From NCBI GenBank assembly GCA_965371225.1, contig CBDUXP010000049.1, positions 1 to 29,562 on the forward strand: 29,562 nucleotides of DNA, read 5' to 3'. Origin of the DNA: CBDUXP01 sp965371225 [NCBI: uncultured bacterium] (GTDB lineage Bacteria > Abyssobacteria > SURF-5 > CBDUXP01). Below the pieces are notes generated by a model that was not told where the DNA came from, ran no database searches, and saw only the letters and a list, made by a program, of their open reading frames with translations. Positions 14,829-23,798 of this stretch are shown here, piece after piece. A program made the translations under genes and the position numbers. Numbering within the stretch: the first letter of the stretch is position 1; each line of letters begins with the position of its first letter.

Positions 14829-15920
14829 ATGCGTACTCCCGTCGTGGTCGCCCTCAGCGGCGGGGTGGATAGCGCCGTCGCTGCCGCCCGTTTGGTGGAC
14901 GCCGGGGCCGTGGTCATCGGCCTCACCATGAAGACCGCTGATGCGGTGGCGGGTCCGCGCGGTCAGCAGGGGTGCTGCGGCCTGCAGGACGTGGACGATG
15001 CCCGCCGCGTCGCTCGGCATCTGGACATCCCCCATTACGTGGTCGACCTCACCGACGAGTTCGCCGCTGCGGTCATCCAGCCGTTCATACGCGCCTACTT
15101 GCACGGCCGCACGCCGAACCCCTGCGTGAGCTGCAACACCGCCGTGAAGTTCGGCACGCTGCTCGAGCGGGCCCGCGCCCTGGGTGCGGACCGGGTCGCC
15201 ACGGGGCACTACGCCCGCGTCCAGTGGGATGCGGTGGCGGGCCGGTGGACCCTGCGCCGGGCGGCGGATCCGGTCAAAGATCAGACCTACGTGCTCTCTC
15301 GCCTTACCCAGGCGCAACTGGCCGCGAGCGTCTTCCCCTTGGGCGATACTGTGAAGGATGCGGTCCGCGCCGAGGCCGCCGCCCGCGGCTTGCCCGTGGC
15401 GCGCAAGCCGGACAGCCAGGAAATCTGCTTCATTCCCGATCGGGACTACCGCGCGTTCGTGGCCCAGCATGCGCCCGAGAGCCGTCGGCCGGGCCCGATT
15501 CGCGACGGGGGGACCGGCCGCATCCTGGGTGAACACCCGGGCCTGGCCAATTTCACCATCGGCCAGCGCCATGGGCTGGGCCTGGGAGGCGGTCGGGAAC
15601 CGTGGTACGTAGTTGGCCTGGAGCCGAGCACGGATACGGTGCTGGTTGGTCACGCGGGTGAGGGGGCGGCCCCGGCCATGACCCTGGAGCAGGTGGTGTG
15701 GGTCAGTGAGGCGGCCCCCACGGAGCCGAGGCGTGTCCAGGTGAAGATTCGCCACCAGCACCGGCCGGTCCCGGGGCTGCTCGAGCCGGTGGGCGACCAC
15801 GCAGTTCAGGTCCGCTTTGACGCCCCCCAGCGGGCCGTCACACCGGGCCAAACGGCAGCGTGTTATGTGGGTGATTTGACACTTTGCGGCGGGATTATCG
15901 GGGAGGCTGTGCCGCGTTGA
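14829..15920 (+). CDS. mnmA: tRNA-specific 2-thiouridylase MnmA
   Basis: This 363-residue enzyme thiolates U34 of the wobble position in Glu, Gln and Lys tRNAs. The N-terminal PP-loop SGGVDS (10-15) binds ATP. The catalytic cysteines are Cys99 in TPNPCVSCN and Cys200 in SQEICFIPD. The conserved [15 protein letters not shown] and [11 protein letters not shown] segments are present, and the C-terminal barrel is complete. The gap to bactofilin is 58 nt without a terminator. A TACCAT hexamer (14819-14824) ends 4 nt before the ATG, so a leaderless transcript or read-through are both possible; no SD is evident. The stop codon abuts the promoter of the next gene. Confidence 0.95.
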   Translation: MRTPVVVALSGGVDSAVAAARLVDAGAVVIGLTMKTADAVAGPRGQQGCCGLQDVDDARRVARHLDIPHYVVDLTDEFAAAVIQPFIRAYLHGRTPNPCVSCNTAVKFGTLLERARALGADRVATGHYARVQWDAVAGRWTLRRAADPVKDQTYVLSRLTQAQLAASVFPLGDTVKDAVRAEAAARGLPVARKPDSQEICFIPDRDYRAFVAQHAPESRRPGPIRDGGTGRILGEHPGLANFTIGQRHGLGLGGGREPWYVVGLEPSTDTVLVGHAGEGAAPAMTLEQVVWVSEAAPTEPRRVQVKIRHQHRPVPGLLEPVGDHAVQVRFDAPQRAVTPGQTAACYVGDLTLCGGIIGEAVPR

Positions 15921-15945
15921 CATGCCTATACCCCTTTGCTATGGT
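15917..15945 (+). promoter_or_regulatory. Consensus promoter of the LysM gene, overlapping the mnmA stop
   Basis: A perfect TTGACA (15917-15922) overlaps the mnmA TGA. A 17-nt spacer leads to TATGGT (15940-15945), extended by TGC. The hexamer ends 9 nt before the ATG at 15955, implying a leaderless or near-leaderless mRNA that probably runs into phoH and beyond. Confidence 0.65.
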
Positions 15946-15954
15946 GCTTTCAGC

Positions 15955-16605
15955 ATGTCCGACAGTCCGCCCCGCGGTACGCCGTACCCGGCGCGGAGAC
16001 GCATCTTTCTGACCCGCCCCCCCCACACTGCCCGGCCCACATGGAAGACCGGTCTGGCGTGTGGCGTGCTGGCGTGCCTGTGGTGGGGTGGCACAGCCTC
16101 CGCGCAGCAGGCCCCCGTGTCGGCCGGTGGGTTCGTCTTCTATAAAAAGCCGGCCAAGACCCCGGACACCACCCCCGCCAGCGCTCCCGCACCCGAGGAA
16201 GCGGCCCCGGCCAACCCCGCGGTCGAGGCGAAGGAGGCTCCGCCGCCCCGCCCGGAGCGTCGCCGCCGGCGGACGACGGGTAGAGAAATGCAGGCGCTGC
16301 GCGAGGAGAACGCCCGCCAGCAGGCCCAGGTGGCCGCCTTGGAGGAGGCCCTTGCGAAGACCCAGGCCGAACTCACCACGCTTCAGGCCAAGTTGCAGGC
16401 CATCCTCACGGTGCCGCAAGTGGAAGACACCGAGAAAACCCGCGTCTATCGCGTGCAGGAGGGCGACACGCTCTACACCATTGCGCAACGGCAGGACATT
16501 TACGGCGACGGCCGCCTGTGGAAGCGGATCCACGAGGCCAACCGCCATCAACTGGCCGACCCCCAGCGCCTGCAGCCCGGCCTGCAGCTGATCATCCCCC
16601 GGTAG
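15955..16605 (+). CDS. Secreted LysM domain protein
   Basis: This 216-residue exported protein has an Arg-rich N region of about 30 residues, a hydrophobic stretch (~31-46) and a likely signal peptidase site after ASA (residue 50). No proper lipobox is seen. A Pro/Ala-rich linker (~65-105), a coiled coil (~110-152) and a C-terminal LysM domain (~163-215) with [13 protein letters not shown] follow. LysM binds N-acetylglucosamine in peptidoglycan, so this is an envelope protein in the wall cluster. I chose ATG 15955 over the in-frame ATG 15922 because the promoter covers the latter. No SD is present. phoH begins 8 nt after the stop. Confidence 0.8.
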   Translation: MSDSPPRGTPYPARRRIFLTRPPHTARPTWKTGLACGVLACLWWGGTASAQQAPVSAGGFVFYKKPAKTPDTTPASAPAPEEAAPANPAVEAKEAPPPRPERRRRRTTGREMQALREENARQQAQVAALEEALAKTQAELTTLQAKLQAILTVPQVEDTEKTRVYRVQEGDTLYTIAQRQDIYGDGRLWKRIHEANRHQLADPQRLQPGLQLIIPR

Positions 16606-16613
16606 AGCACATC

Positions 16614-17621
16614 GTGGCTCACGCTCCCACGCTCTCCGCCACGGAGACCGTTACCATCACTTTTGAAGACGTGCACGAGGCCCAGCGTCTGCTCGGCCGC
16701 GAACACGAACTCGTCCGCCTCATCCAGGCGCCCGGCGACGTCCAGGTCGTGGCGCGCGGCGCGGAGTTACGCCTGACCGGCGCCGCGCCGGTGGTCGATG
16801 CCCTGCGCCGGGCCGTGGAGGCTCTGCTGACCGTCGTGCGCGAGGGCGGCGTGGTCGGGCCGGACGAAATGCGCTACGTGCTGGAGCAGGCGCGGACGGG
16901 CGCCCCGCCCGACCCGGGGATGTTGTTGTACGACGAGGTGCCGGTGGCGCCGTCCAAGCCGCCGGTCCGCACCAAGACGCGCGGCCAGCAGCGCTACATG
17001 CGCGCCATGGCCGAGCACGACATCACGTTCAGCATTGGGCCCGCCGGGACGGGGAAAACGTATCTCGCCGTGGCCATGGCGGTCCACGCGTACCTCGCCA
17101 AGCAAGTGGAGCGCCTCGTGTTGTGCCGGCCGGCGGTCGAGGCGGGCGAGGAACTCGGCTTCCTGCCGGGCGACTTGCAGCAGAAGGTCTTCCCCTATCT
17201 GCGCCCGCTCTACGACGCGCTGCATGACATGATGTCCTGCGAAGCGGCCACCCGCCTGCAAGCCACCGGCCAGATCGAAGTGGCCCCCCTCGCCTACATG
17301 CGTGGCCGCACCCTGAACAACTGTTTCGTGATTCTGGACGAGGCGCAGAACACCACCAGCGAGCAGATGCGCATGTTCCTCACGCGGCTGGGGCGCCGGA
17401 GCCGCGCCGTGATCACCGGCGACGTGACGCAGATCGACCTGGCGGATCCCCGGCGCTCCGGCCTGGTGGAGGCGGAGACCCTCCTGCGCACCATCCCGGG
17501 CCTGGGGTTCGTGCACCTGGACCGGAGCGACGTGGTGCGCCACCGGCTCGTGCAAGAGATCATTAATGCCTACGAGCAGCGGGACGCCGCCCGGTCTCCA
17601 GACGGGGGGGCCGGCGCATGA
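16614..17621 (+). CDS. PhoH family P-loop ATPase
   Basis: This 335-residue PhoH-like protein has an N-terminal KH/YlxR-type region (~10-80) and a C-terminal ATPase domain. Walker A is GPAGTGKT (142-149) and Walker B is VILDEAQN (239-246), with the expected [15 protein letters not shown] and [10 protein letters not shown] segments. The family is linked to RNA handling and is usually encoded beside YbeY, as here. The start is GTG, 8 nt after the LysM stop, with only a weak GAG upstream. The longer frame from 16518 would overlap the LysM gene. The stop overlaps the next ATG by 4 nt, so translation is probably coupled. Confidence 0.93.
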   Translation: MAHAPTLSATETVTITFEDVHEAQRLLGREHELVRLIQAPGDVQVVARGAELRLTGAAPVVDALRRAVEALLTVVREGGVVGPDEMRYVLEQARTGAPPDPGMLLYDEVPVAPSKPPVRTKTRGQQRYMRAMAEHDITFSIGPAGTGKTYLAVAMAVHAYLAKQVERLVLCRPAVEAGEELGFLPGDLQQKVFPYLRPLYDALHDMMSCEAATRLQATGQIEVAPLAYMRGRTLNNCFVILDEAQNTTSEQMRMFLTRLGRRSRAVITGDVTQIDLADPRRSGLVEAETLLRTIPGLGFVHLDRSDVVRHRLVQEIINAYEQRDAARSPDGGAGA

Positions 17622-19930
17622 CGGAATCTCTCCGCCCCGCCGCCGCCGTACCGGAGGGGCCCACGACCCGCGCCAAGCCCCCGGCCGGGAATGGGAAGAA
17701 CAGTTCCCGCCGCCGCACCCAGCCCAAACAGTCCCCGCACGGCGGTCGCCGGTTCGCGGCGGTCATCCTGTTCCTCCTCACGCTGCTGGCGGTGGCGCCC
17801 CCGCGGGCCCTCCAGCCGGTGGCGCACCAGGAGGGCGCCTTCGCTGGCGAGTCCGTCATCGCGGAGGTGGCGTTCGAGGTGGAAAATCTGGCGGCCACGG
17901 AGAATGCCCGGCGCCGCGCCGCCAACGCGGCACCCTACCTCTACCTGGTGGATTCCGAGCTGGTGGACGAGCGGTTGAGCGCCCTGGTCGGCGTCTTCGA
18001 CGCGGTCGAGCAGATTGTCGAAAAAGCGGTGCTCTCGCCGGACGAGCGGCGGCGGTTGCTGACCATCTCCGTGAAACCGACGCTCAGCGAGGTGACCGCG
18101 GGGCTCTTGATCCAGCCGGAGAACCTGGCGGCCCTGCGCAACGAGACCATGGGCCTGGTCACGCAGACCCTCGAACGCGGCGTGTTCACGGATCAGCCGC
18201 TGCTGTCCGCCCAAGTCGAGCTGGTGCACGTCAACGGCGACCGGGAAGCGCTGGCGCGGGAGAACGTGCCGCGGCTGGCGCGGGTGACGCGCGACCTGGA
18301 GGAAGCCTGCCGCGCCGAGGCGGGCGACAACGCTATCCGGGCGGCCGCGCTCTTCGAGTTGGCCAGTTTCGCGCTGGGCTCCACGGTGCAGTTCGACGAA
18401 CCGGGAACCAAAGCGCTGCAGGCCGCCGCCCGCCAAGCCGTGCCGCGCGTCATGCGCACGATTCACCGCAACGAATTGATCGTGCAGGCCGGTCACCGGG
18501 TGACGCCGCAAGACGTCACCGAGTTGCGCGCCTACGCCCGCGCCATTCGCGAGGGAAGCCAGTTGACCACGTATGTGGGGCACGCCCTGAGCGTCTTCCT
18601 TCTGCTCCTGGGCGGGATCGCGCTGCTGCGGATCGCGGAGCCCGACGTGCTGGCGTCCGGCCGGCAGGTGTGGCTGTTGACCGTGGTGGGCCTGGTGGTG
18701 GTCGGCGTCGCCCGCATCCTGGTGATGGCCAGCCTGGGTCCTGAATACCGCGTCCTGGTCCCGGTCGCCCCCGCCGCGGTCATCCTGACGGTGCTGCTGA
18801 ATTGGCGGGTGGCGCTCACCGTGGCGGTGTTCACGGCGTTGGCGGTGGCGCGCATGCCGGAGTACGGGAGCGCGTTCATGCTGCAAGCCATCGTCAGCGC
18901 GGTGATCGGCGTGACGACCATCGGCCGGGTGCGGAAGCGGATCGATTTTCTCCGGCCCGGCATCAGTGTCGGCACCACGTGCGCCGCCATGAGCGTCGCC
19001 ACGGGGCTCGTCCAGGACGCCGGGCCCCAGACGCTCGCCCTGGTGTTCGGCTTTGGGTTGGCGAACGGCCTGATCGTCGCGTTCGTGGCGCCCGGCCTGT
19101 TGACCCCGCTCGAACGGCTGGCCCGCGTGACCACTGACGTCACGCTGCTCGAGTTCGGCGACCTGAAACACCCCCTGCTCGTGCGCATGCAGCAGGAGGC
19201 GCCGGGCACGTTCCACCACAGCCTTACCATGGCGACCCTGTCCGAGGCCGCGGCGGAGGCGATCGGCGCGAACCCGCTTTTGGCCCGGGTCGGGTGCTAC
19301 TTCCATGACATCGGGAAGATGGTAAAGCCGGAGTATTTTGCCGAGAACCAGTACGGCGAGAACGCGCACGATAAAATTACGCCGCAGATGTCGGCGCTCA
19401 TTCTGACCGCGCACGTCAAAGAAGGCATGGAGCTGGGCCGCCAGCACGGCCTGGCGGAGCCCATCCTCGCGTTCATTCCGGAACACCAGGGCACGGCCAT
19501 CATGGTGCACTTCTATAAGAAGGCGTTGGAACAGGCGCCCGAGGGCACCACGGTGGACGAGAACGATTACCGGTATCCCGGACCGCGGTCGCAGTCGAAG
19601 GAGACCGCCATCTGCATGGTGGCCGATTCCGTGGAGGCCGCATCCCGCACGCTTCAGGAACCGACGCCCGCCCGCATCCAGTCCATGGTGTATAAGATTG
19701 CGAACGGGAAATTCCTCGACGGCCAGTTGGACGATTGCGACTTGACCCTGCGCGACCTCAACCGCATCTGCGCCGCCTTCACCCGCGTGCTCGCCGCTAT
19801 GCTGCACACCCGGGTCGCGTACCCGGCGGAACAGACGCCGAAGGAGATCAAGCAGAAAGTTGCCGGTGGAGATTCACAACCCGAGTCGACGGAGGGGCTT
19901 GCGATTCCGGCCCCTGCAAAGAGCGCTTGA
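17618..19930 (+). CDS. 7TM-HD family phosphohydrolase (PgpH/YqfF-like)
   Basis: This 770-residue membrane protein has a cytoplasmic basic N terminus, a first membrane helix (~44-62) and a large extracytoplasmic 7TMR-HDED domain (~65-320). A block of about six to seven helices (~325-510) precedes a C-terminal HD domain. The metal site is complete: His534 in GTFHHS, His563-Asp564 in YFHDIGK, then TAHVKEG and PEHQG histidines and MVADSVEA. Family members PgpH and YqfF hydrolyse cyclic di-AMP, so that is the best guess. No diadenylate cyclase is in the window, so the substrate is unproven. The ATG overlaps the phoH stop by 4 nt, and the 3' end overlaps ybeY by 71 nt. Confidence 0.9.
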   Translation: MTESLRPAAAVPEGPTTRAKPPAGNGKNSSRRRTQPKQSPHGGRRFAAVILFLLTLLAVAPPRALQPVAHQEGAFAGESVIAEVAFEVENLAATENARRRAANAAPYLYLVDSELVDERLSALVGVFDAVEQIVEKAVLSPDERRRLLTISVKPTLSEVTAGLLIQPENLAALRNETMGLVTQTLERGVFTDQPLLSAQVELVHVNGDREALARENVPRLARVTRDLEEACRAEAGDNAIRAAALFELASFALGSTVQFDEPGTKALQAAARQAVPRVMRTIHRNELIVQAGHRVTPQDVTELRAYARAIREGSQLTTYVGHALSVFLLLLGGIALLRIAEPDVLASGRQVWLLTVVGLVVVGVARILVMASLGPEYRVLVPVAPAAVILTVLLNWRVALTVAVFTALAVARMPEYGSAFMLQAIVSAVIGVTTIGRVRKRIDFLRPGISVGTTCAAMSVATGLVQDAGPQTLALVFGFGLANGLIVAFVAPGLLTPLERLARVTTDVTLLEFGDLKHPLLVRMQQEAPGTFHHSLTMATLSEAAAEAIGANPLLARVGCYFHDIGKMVKPEYFAENQYGENAHDKITPQMSALILTAHVKEGMELGRQHGLAEPILAFIPEHQGTAIMVHFYKKALEQAPEGTTVDENDYRYPGPRSQSKETAICMVADSVEAASRTLQEPTPARIQSMVYKIANGKFLDGQLDDCDLTLRDLNRICAAFTRVLAAMLHTRVAYPAEQTPKEIKQKVAGGDSQPESTEGLAIPAPAKSA

Positions 19931-20288
19931 ACGCGTGCTCGCTGACGCGCACCGGGCCGAGGCCCTTCTGGACGTTACGTTGCTGGACGACCGCACCATG
20001 CGCCGCCTGAACCGGCGCTACCGGAGCGAAGACCGGCCGACGGACGTGCTGGCGTTTCCCCAGGAAGACGGTCCGGCCCCGCCCCACCCCGGCGGCCACG
20101 CGCTGTTGGGCGATGTCTGCATCGCCGTCGGCGTCGCCGAGCGGCAGGCGCGGGCGCATGGCCTGGGGCTCAACGCGGAAGTGACGCGCCTCGCGGTCCA
20201 CGGGACGCTGCATCTGCTCGGTCACGATCACGCCACCCCCGCCGCCGAAAGGAGAATGAACGCGCTCGTCGCGCGCTATGTCCCCTGA
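19860..20288 (+). CDS. ybeY: Endoribonuclease YbeY
   Basis: This 142-residue metallo-endoribonuclease acts in 16S rRNA 3' maturation and ribosome quality control. The zinc motif HGTLHLLGHDH is intact (His114, His118, His124), and RPTDVLAFP and LGDVCIAV are typical of the family. The start is TTG at 19860 (PVEI), or GTG two codons later at 19866; both follow AAGGAG (19841-19846), located inside pgpH. The gene overlaps the pgpH 3' end by 71 nt in another frame. The phoH-pgpH-ybeY order is widely conserved. Confidence 0.93.
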   Translation: MPVEIHNPSRRRGLRFRPLQRALERVLADAHRAEALLDVTLLDDRTMRRLNRRYRSEDRPTDVLAFPQEDGPAPPHPGGHALLGDVCIAVGVAERQARAHGLGLNAEVTRLAVHGTLHLLGHDHATPAAERRMNALVARYVP

Positions 20289-20308
20289 CGATCCCTTGCC
20301 GTCAAGTA

Positions 20309-20360
20309 GGCGGCCCACCGGGCCGCCCCCACCGCACGCACGCCGGCGCCCCCCGGCGCC
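20309..20360. repeat. Two GC hairpins between ybeY and the CNNM genes
   Basis: GGCGGCCC-ACC-GGGCCGCC (20309-20327) is a perfect 8-bp stem with a 3-nt loop. GGCGCC-CCCC-GGCGCC (20345-20360) follows. There is no T-tract. They may attenuate or process the mRNA, or block 3' decay of the upstream message. They end 21 nt before the CNNM start, whose own SD is poor. Confidence 0.55.
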
Positions 20361-20381
20361 CTTCCGCGGCACCCGCGTCCT

Positions 20382-21719
20382 ATGAGTGCCGCGCTCATCA
20401 TCCAACTGCTCCTCCTCGGGATCATGCTCGCCGGGAGCTTCTGCTTTTCCAGTTCTGAGACGGCGCTGTTCTCCCTGGCCGCCCGGCACAAGTCCGGCCT
20501 CAAGGACGATGACCGGCGCAGCGACCGGGTGCGCGAGTTGTTGGCGCGGCCGCACCACCTGCTGGTGCTGCTGCTGCTCGGCAACAATGTGGTGAATATT
20601 GCCGCGGCCGAGTTGGCGCAGCATCTGGTGGCCGAAGGCGCCGGCCAGTGGGGGTGGTCCCCGGTCGGGACGGTCGCGGCGTCCGTGTTGACGGCCACGG
20701 GGCTGCTGTTGATCGTCGGCGAAATCGGGCCGAAGACCATCGCCCTCCAGGTGCCCGTCGCGTTGGCCAAGGTCATGGCGCGCCCCTTGTTGCTCTTGGA
20801 TAGTGTGCTGGCGCCGGTGATCAGCGCCTTCGCCGGCGCCACGGGGTGGGTCTTGCACGGCCTGGGCGTCGACGGGCCCCTGGCCGCGCAGGTGACGGAA
20901 GAGGAGTTGAAAACGCTCGTCTCCGTGAGCGAGCAGGAGGGGCTCCTGGAACGGGACGAACGCGAGATGATCGGTCGCGTCTTCGACCTGGGGGATACCC
21001 TCGTGCGGGAAGTGTTCGTGCCCCGGCCGGACGTGGTGCGGGTGGGTCTGGACGCGACCGTGCGGGACGTGCTCGCGGTGTCCTCGGAGTACGGCCACGC
21101 GCGTATCCCGGTGATCGGCGATACCATCGACGACATCCGCGGCATCTGCCACGTGAAGGACCTGATTCCCTACGTGCGGCAGGGGAAACTCGACCATCCC
21201 GTCGCCGATCTGCTGCGGCGCATCGTCATCGTGCCCGACACGAAACGGTTGGACGACTGCCTGCGCGAGTTCCGCCGGCAGCGCACCCACCTGGCGGTAG
21301 TGGTGGACGAGTACGGCGGCACGGCCGGCATTGTCACGCTTGAGGATCTCGTGGAGCAGATCGTCGGCGACATTTTCGATGAGTATGACGATTACGAGTC
21401 GCCCATCGTGCGCCTGGACGCGCGCCGCTGGCGGGTGGAGGGGAACGTGTCCCTCGGGGATCTGGAGGACGCCTGGGGCCAGACCCTGACCCCCCAGACG
21501 GAGTACGACACGCTCGGCGGCCTCGTGCTGGAGTTGTTCGGCCGCTTTCCATACGCGGGCGAGGCGGTGGAGCGCGACGGCATTACGTACACGGTCGAGA
21601 AGGTGGCGGAGAATCGGCTGCAACGCATCCTGGTCGACTTTCCGCTGAAGGGCGCCGCGATCCCGCACGCCGATGCCGGCACGCCGGGCCCCCACGGCGC
21701 GCAGGAGGAGCGCGCATGA
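20382..21719 (+). CDS. CNNM/CorC-type transmembrane protein, copy 1
   Basis: This 445-residue protein has the hemolysin C/CorC architecture. A DUF21 (CNNM) membrane domain with four helices (~1-190) carries FSSSETALFSL, LLGNNVVNI and GEIGPKTIAL. A pair of CBS domains (~205-330) carries the acidic VVVDEYGGTAGIVTLEDLVEQIVG signature. A C-terminal CorC_HlyC domain (~345-430) completes it. Family members transport or regulate Mg2+/Co2+ export and bind ATP-Mg at the CBS pair. The start follows two hairpins with no strong SD. The stop overlaps the next gene's ATG by 4 nt. It is the first of two adjacent paralogues. Confidence 0.92.
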   Translation: MSAALIIQLLLLGIMLAGSFCFSSSETALFSLAARHKSGLKDDDRRSDRVRELLARPHHLLVLLLLGNNVVNIAAAELAQHLVAEGAGQWGWSPVGTVAASVLTATGLLLIVGEIGPKTIALQVPVALAKVMARPLLLLDSVLAPVISAFAGATGWVLHGLGVDGPLAAQVTEEELKTLVSVSEQEGLLERDEREMIGRVFDLGDTLVREVFVPRPDVVRVGLDATVRDVLAVSSEYGHARIPVIGDTIDDIRGICHVKDLIPYVRQGKLDHPVADLLRRIVIVPDTKRLDDCLREFRRQRTHLAVVVDEYGGTAGIVTLEDLVEQIVGDIFDEYDDYESPIVRLDARRWRVEGNVSLGDLEDAWGQTLTPQTEYDTLGGLVLELFGRFPYAGEAVERDGITYTVEKVAENRLQRILVDFPLKGAAIPHADAGTPGPHGAQEERA

Positions 21720-23023
21720 CGGCGTTCCCCCTCAACGTGCTGGTCGTGCTCCTGTTGGGCTCGCTCGCCGCCAGCTTCCTTTTCAGCGGGAGTGAAACGG
21801 GCCTCATCTCGATCAATCCCCTGCGCTTGCGCCACCTGGTGGAGGAAGGGCAGCGGGGCACGCGCCTGCTCGCGCGCCTGCTGGACCACCGGGAGCAGAC
21901 GCTGGTGGCGGTCCTCATCGGCAACAACCTGGCCCTGGTGCTCGCGACGGTGGCATCCGTCTCCCTGCTGGAGCGCGGGCTGATGCGCATGGACTGGGCG
22001 GGCGGGCAGCCCCAGCGGCTCGCCCAACTCCTGACCCCGTTCCTGCTGACCCCGGTCATTCTGTTCGGCTGCGAGATCCTGCCCAAGAGTCTGTTCCGCA
22101 TGCGGCCGATCCGCTTGACGCGGTACATGGCGCCGCTCCTGGCGGGGTTCCGGTTCCTGTCCGCGCCCGTGGGCCACGTGCTCGTGGTCGCCACGCGCGC
22201 CATCGTCCGCGGGGTGGCGGGGGCCGATGCGGAGACCCAGCCCCTCGTGTCGCGGGAGGAACTCCTGCGCCTGTTTGCTCAGGGCGAGGCCGGGGGGAGC
22301 CTGGAGGCGGACGAGCACGACATGATCCAGGGCATTATCGACCTCGGCTACCGCTCCGCCGGGGAGGTGATGCTCCCGCGCCCGCAGGTGAAGATGGCGA
22401 AGGCGACGGCCACCTGTGGCGAGCTGTACGACGTCATCGAACGGGAAGGCCACAGCCGCATCCCCATTTACGCCGATCACGTGGACACGGTCGTCGGCAT
22501 GGTGTACGCCCGCGACCTCCTGGGGGGCGCGTATGAGGAATCCGTGCCGATCACGGACATCATCCGGCCCGTGCTGCACGTGCCGGACAGCATGCGGCTG
22601 GACGACCTGCTGCGCGAGATGCGGATGAAGCAGCGGACGGTGGTCATCGTGGTGGACGAACACGGGGGGATGGCGGGCTTGCTCACGCTGGAGGATCTCA
22701 TTGAGGAGATCGTCGGCGAGATTCACGATGAGTACGATGGGGAGCAGGCCCCGGAGTTCCGCCGCCTGCCGGACGGAAGTTACCTGATCGCCGCCACCAT
22801 GAATCTGGACAAGGCCAATGCGGAGTTGCAGCTTGCGCTCCCGGATCCTGGCGTTGTCGAAACCGTCGGCGGCTTTCTGGTCCACCTGCAAGGCCGCATT
22901 CCCGCCGTCGGCGAAACCATCGTCACCCCCCAGGTGCAGTTCACCGTGGTCGCGGCGACGGAGCGGGCCGTGCAGCGCGTGCGCGTGCGCCGGCTGCCCA
23001 ACCCAGAGGAGACGCAAGCGTGA
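21716..23023 (+). CDS. CNNM/CorC-type transmembrane protein, copy 2
   Basis: This 435-residue protein has the same domain order as its upstream neighbour: DUF21 (~1-185) with FSGSETGLISI, LIGNNLALVL and CEILPKSLF, a CBS pair (~205-330) with VVVDEHGGMAGLLTLEDLIEEIVG, and a C-terminal CorC_HlyC domain. The Gly normally before the Glu of the GEI-x-PK motif is Cys here. Identity to copy 1 is modest, so the pair is an old duplication that probably forms a heteromer or splits substrates (inference). It is coupled by ATGA overlap to copy 1 and by GTGA overlap to the next gene. Confidence 0.92.
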   Translation: MTAFPLNVLVVLLLGSLAASFLFSGSETGLISINPLRLRHLVEEGQRGTRLLARLLDHREQTLVAVLIGNNLALVLATVASVSLLERGLMRMDWAGGQPQRLAQLLTPFLLTPVILFGCEILPKSLFRMRPIRLTRYMAPLLAGFRFLSAPVGHVLVVATRAIVRGVAGADAETQPLVSREELLRLFAQGEAGGSLEADEHDMIQGIIDLGYRSAGEVMLPRPQVKMAKATATCGELYDVIEREGHSRIPIYADHVDTVVGMVYARDLLGGAYEESVPITDIIRPVLHVPDSMRLDDLLREMRMKQRTVVIVVDEHGGMAGLLTLEDLIEEIVGEIHDEYDGEQAPEFRRLPDGSYLIAATMNLDKANAELQLALPDPGVVETVGGFLVHLQGRIPAVGETIVTPQVQFTVVAATERAVQRVRVRRLPNPEETQA

Positions 23024-23700
23024 CGCCTGTGGATACCGTTCGGGAACATGGCCGGCGGGGCTTGCGCCACGCTGGGGCGTCGTTACGGCGCTACTTCATT
23101 ACTGGCATCCTCGTGATGGCCCCCGTGGCCGTGACCCTGTGGGTGCTGACGAGCGTGTACCTGGCGCTGGAGAACCGGTTCGCCGGCCTGTTCAGCTCTT
23201 ACGAACGGTACATTCCCGGGCTGGGGTTCGTCGCGGGGCTCGTGATCATCATCGGGGTCGGGTGGTTCGCCTCGAACTACATCGGCCGGGGCCTTATCCG
23301 CTGGGGCGAAGCGCTGGTGGGGCGGATTCCGGTCGTCAGCCGCATCTACCGCGCCGCCCAGCAAGTGGGCAATGCGATCCTCGGGCAGAAGCGCGCCTTC
23401 TTTCAGCAGGTGGTGTTGATCGAATACCCCCGGCGGGAGCTGTATTGCTTGGCGTTCCTGACCAGCGAGGAAGCGGGCGAGATTCAGACGAAATCCGCCC
23501 CGGACGTGGTCGCCGTCTTCCTGCCCACCACCCCGAATCCCACGAGCGGCTTCCTACTCTACGTGCCCAAGCGCGACCTGCGCCTGCTCGACATGAGCGT
23601 CGAGGACGCCATGAAGCTCATCATCTCCGCCGGCACGTATATGCCCGAAGGCGCGCCCGCAGCCACCCCCGCTCGGGTCGCGTCCCTGTCTTCCCCCTAG
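23020..23700 (+). CDS. DUF502 family membrane protein
   Basis: This 226-residue protein of PF04367 has unknown function. Two membrane segments lie at ~27-50 and ~67-90, with the conserved FITGILVMAPVAVTLWV and the amphipathic GRIPVVSRIYRAAQQV stretch. A soluble C-terminal domain carries the family signature LPTTPNPTSGFLLYVP. The start is GTG, overlapping the upstream TGA (GTGA, 23020-23023), with GAGGAG 7 nt before it. It ends the CNNM transcription unit, and a short GCCCG-TCACG-CGGGC hairpin (23734-23748) follows before the rplJ promoter. Confidence 0.85.
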   Translation: MTPVDTVREHGRRGLRHAGASLRRYFITGILVMAPVAVTLWVLTSVYLALENRFAGLFSSYERYIPGLGFVAGLVIIIGVGWFASNYIGRGLIRWGEALVGRIPVVSRIYRAAQQVGNAILGQKRAFFQQVVLIEYPRRELYCLAFLTSEEAGEIQTKSAPDVVAVFLPTTPNPTSGFLLYVPKRDLRLLDMSVEDAMKLIISAGTYMPEGAPAATPARVASLSSP

Positions 23701-23733
23701 CGGCGTCGCTCACCCATCCGCGGGCTCGGTTCC

Positions 23734-23748
23734 GCCCGTCACGCGGGC
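23734..23748. terminator. Short hairpin between DUF502 and the rplJ promoter
   Basis: GCCCG-TCACG-CGGGC forms a 5-bp stem 33 nt after the DUF502 stop and just before the rplJ -35. There is no T-tract, so it is at most a weak terminator. Confidence 0.25.
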
Positions 23749-23763
23749 ACCACCGCCCCGGCC

Positions 23764-23792
23764 TTGACAGCCCAGGGGGCCGTTGGCATACT
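23764..23792 (+). promoter_or_regulatory. Promoter of the rplJ-rplL unit
   Basis: A perfect TTGACA (23764-23769), a 17-nt spacer and CATACT (23787-23792) with a TGG extension form a strong promoter. Transcription should start near 23799, about 188 nt before rplJ. Confidence 0.75.
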
Positions 23793-23798
23793 GCGCGC

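Noticed and set aside
17570-19807. 745-codon open frame antisense to pgpH
   Set aside because: It is a shadow of the 7TM-HD gene, with repetitive HH/QQ/RR composition and no domain.
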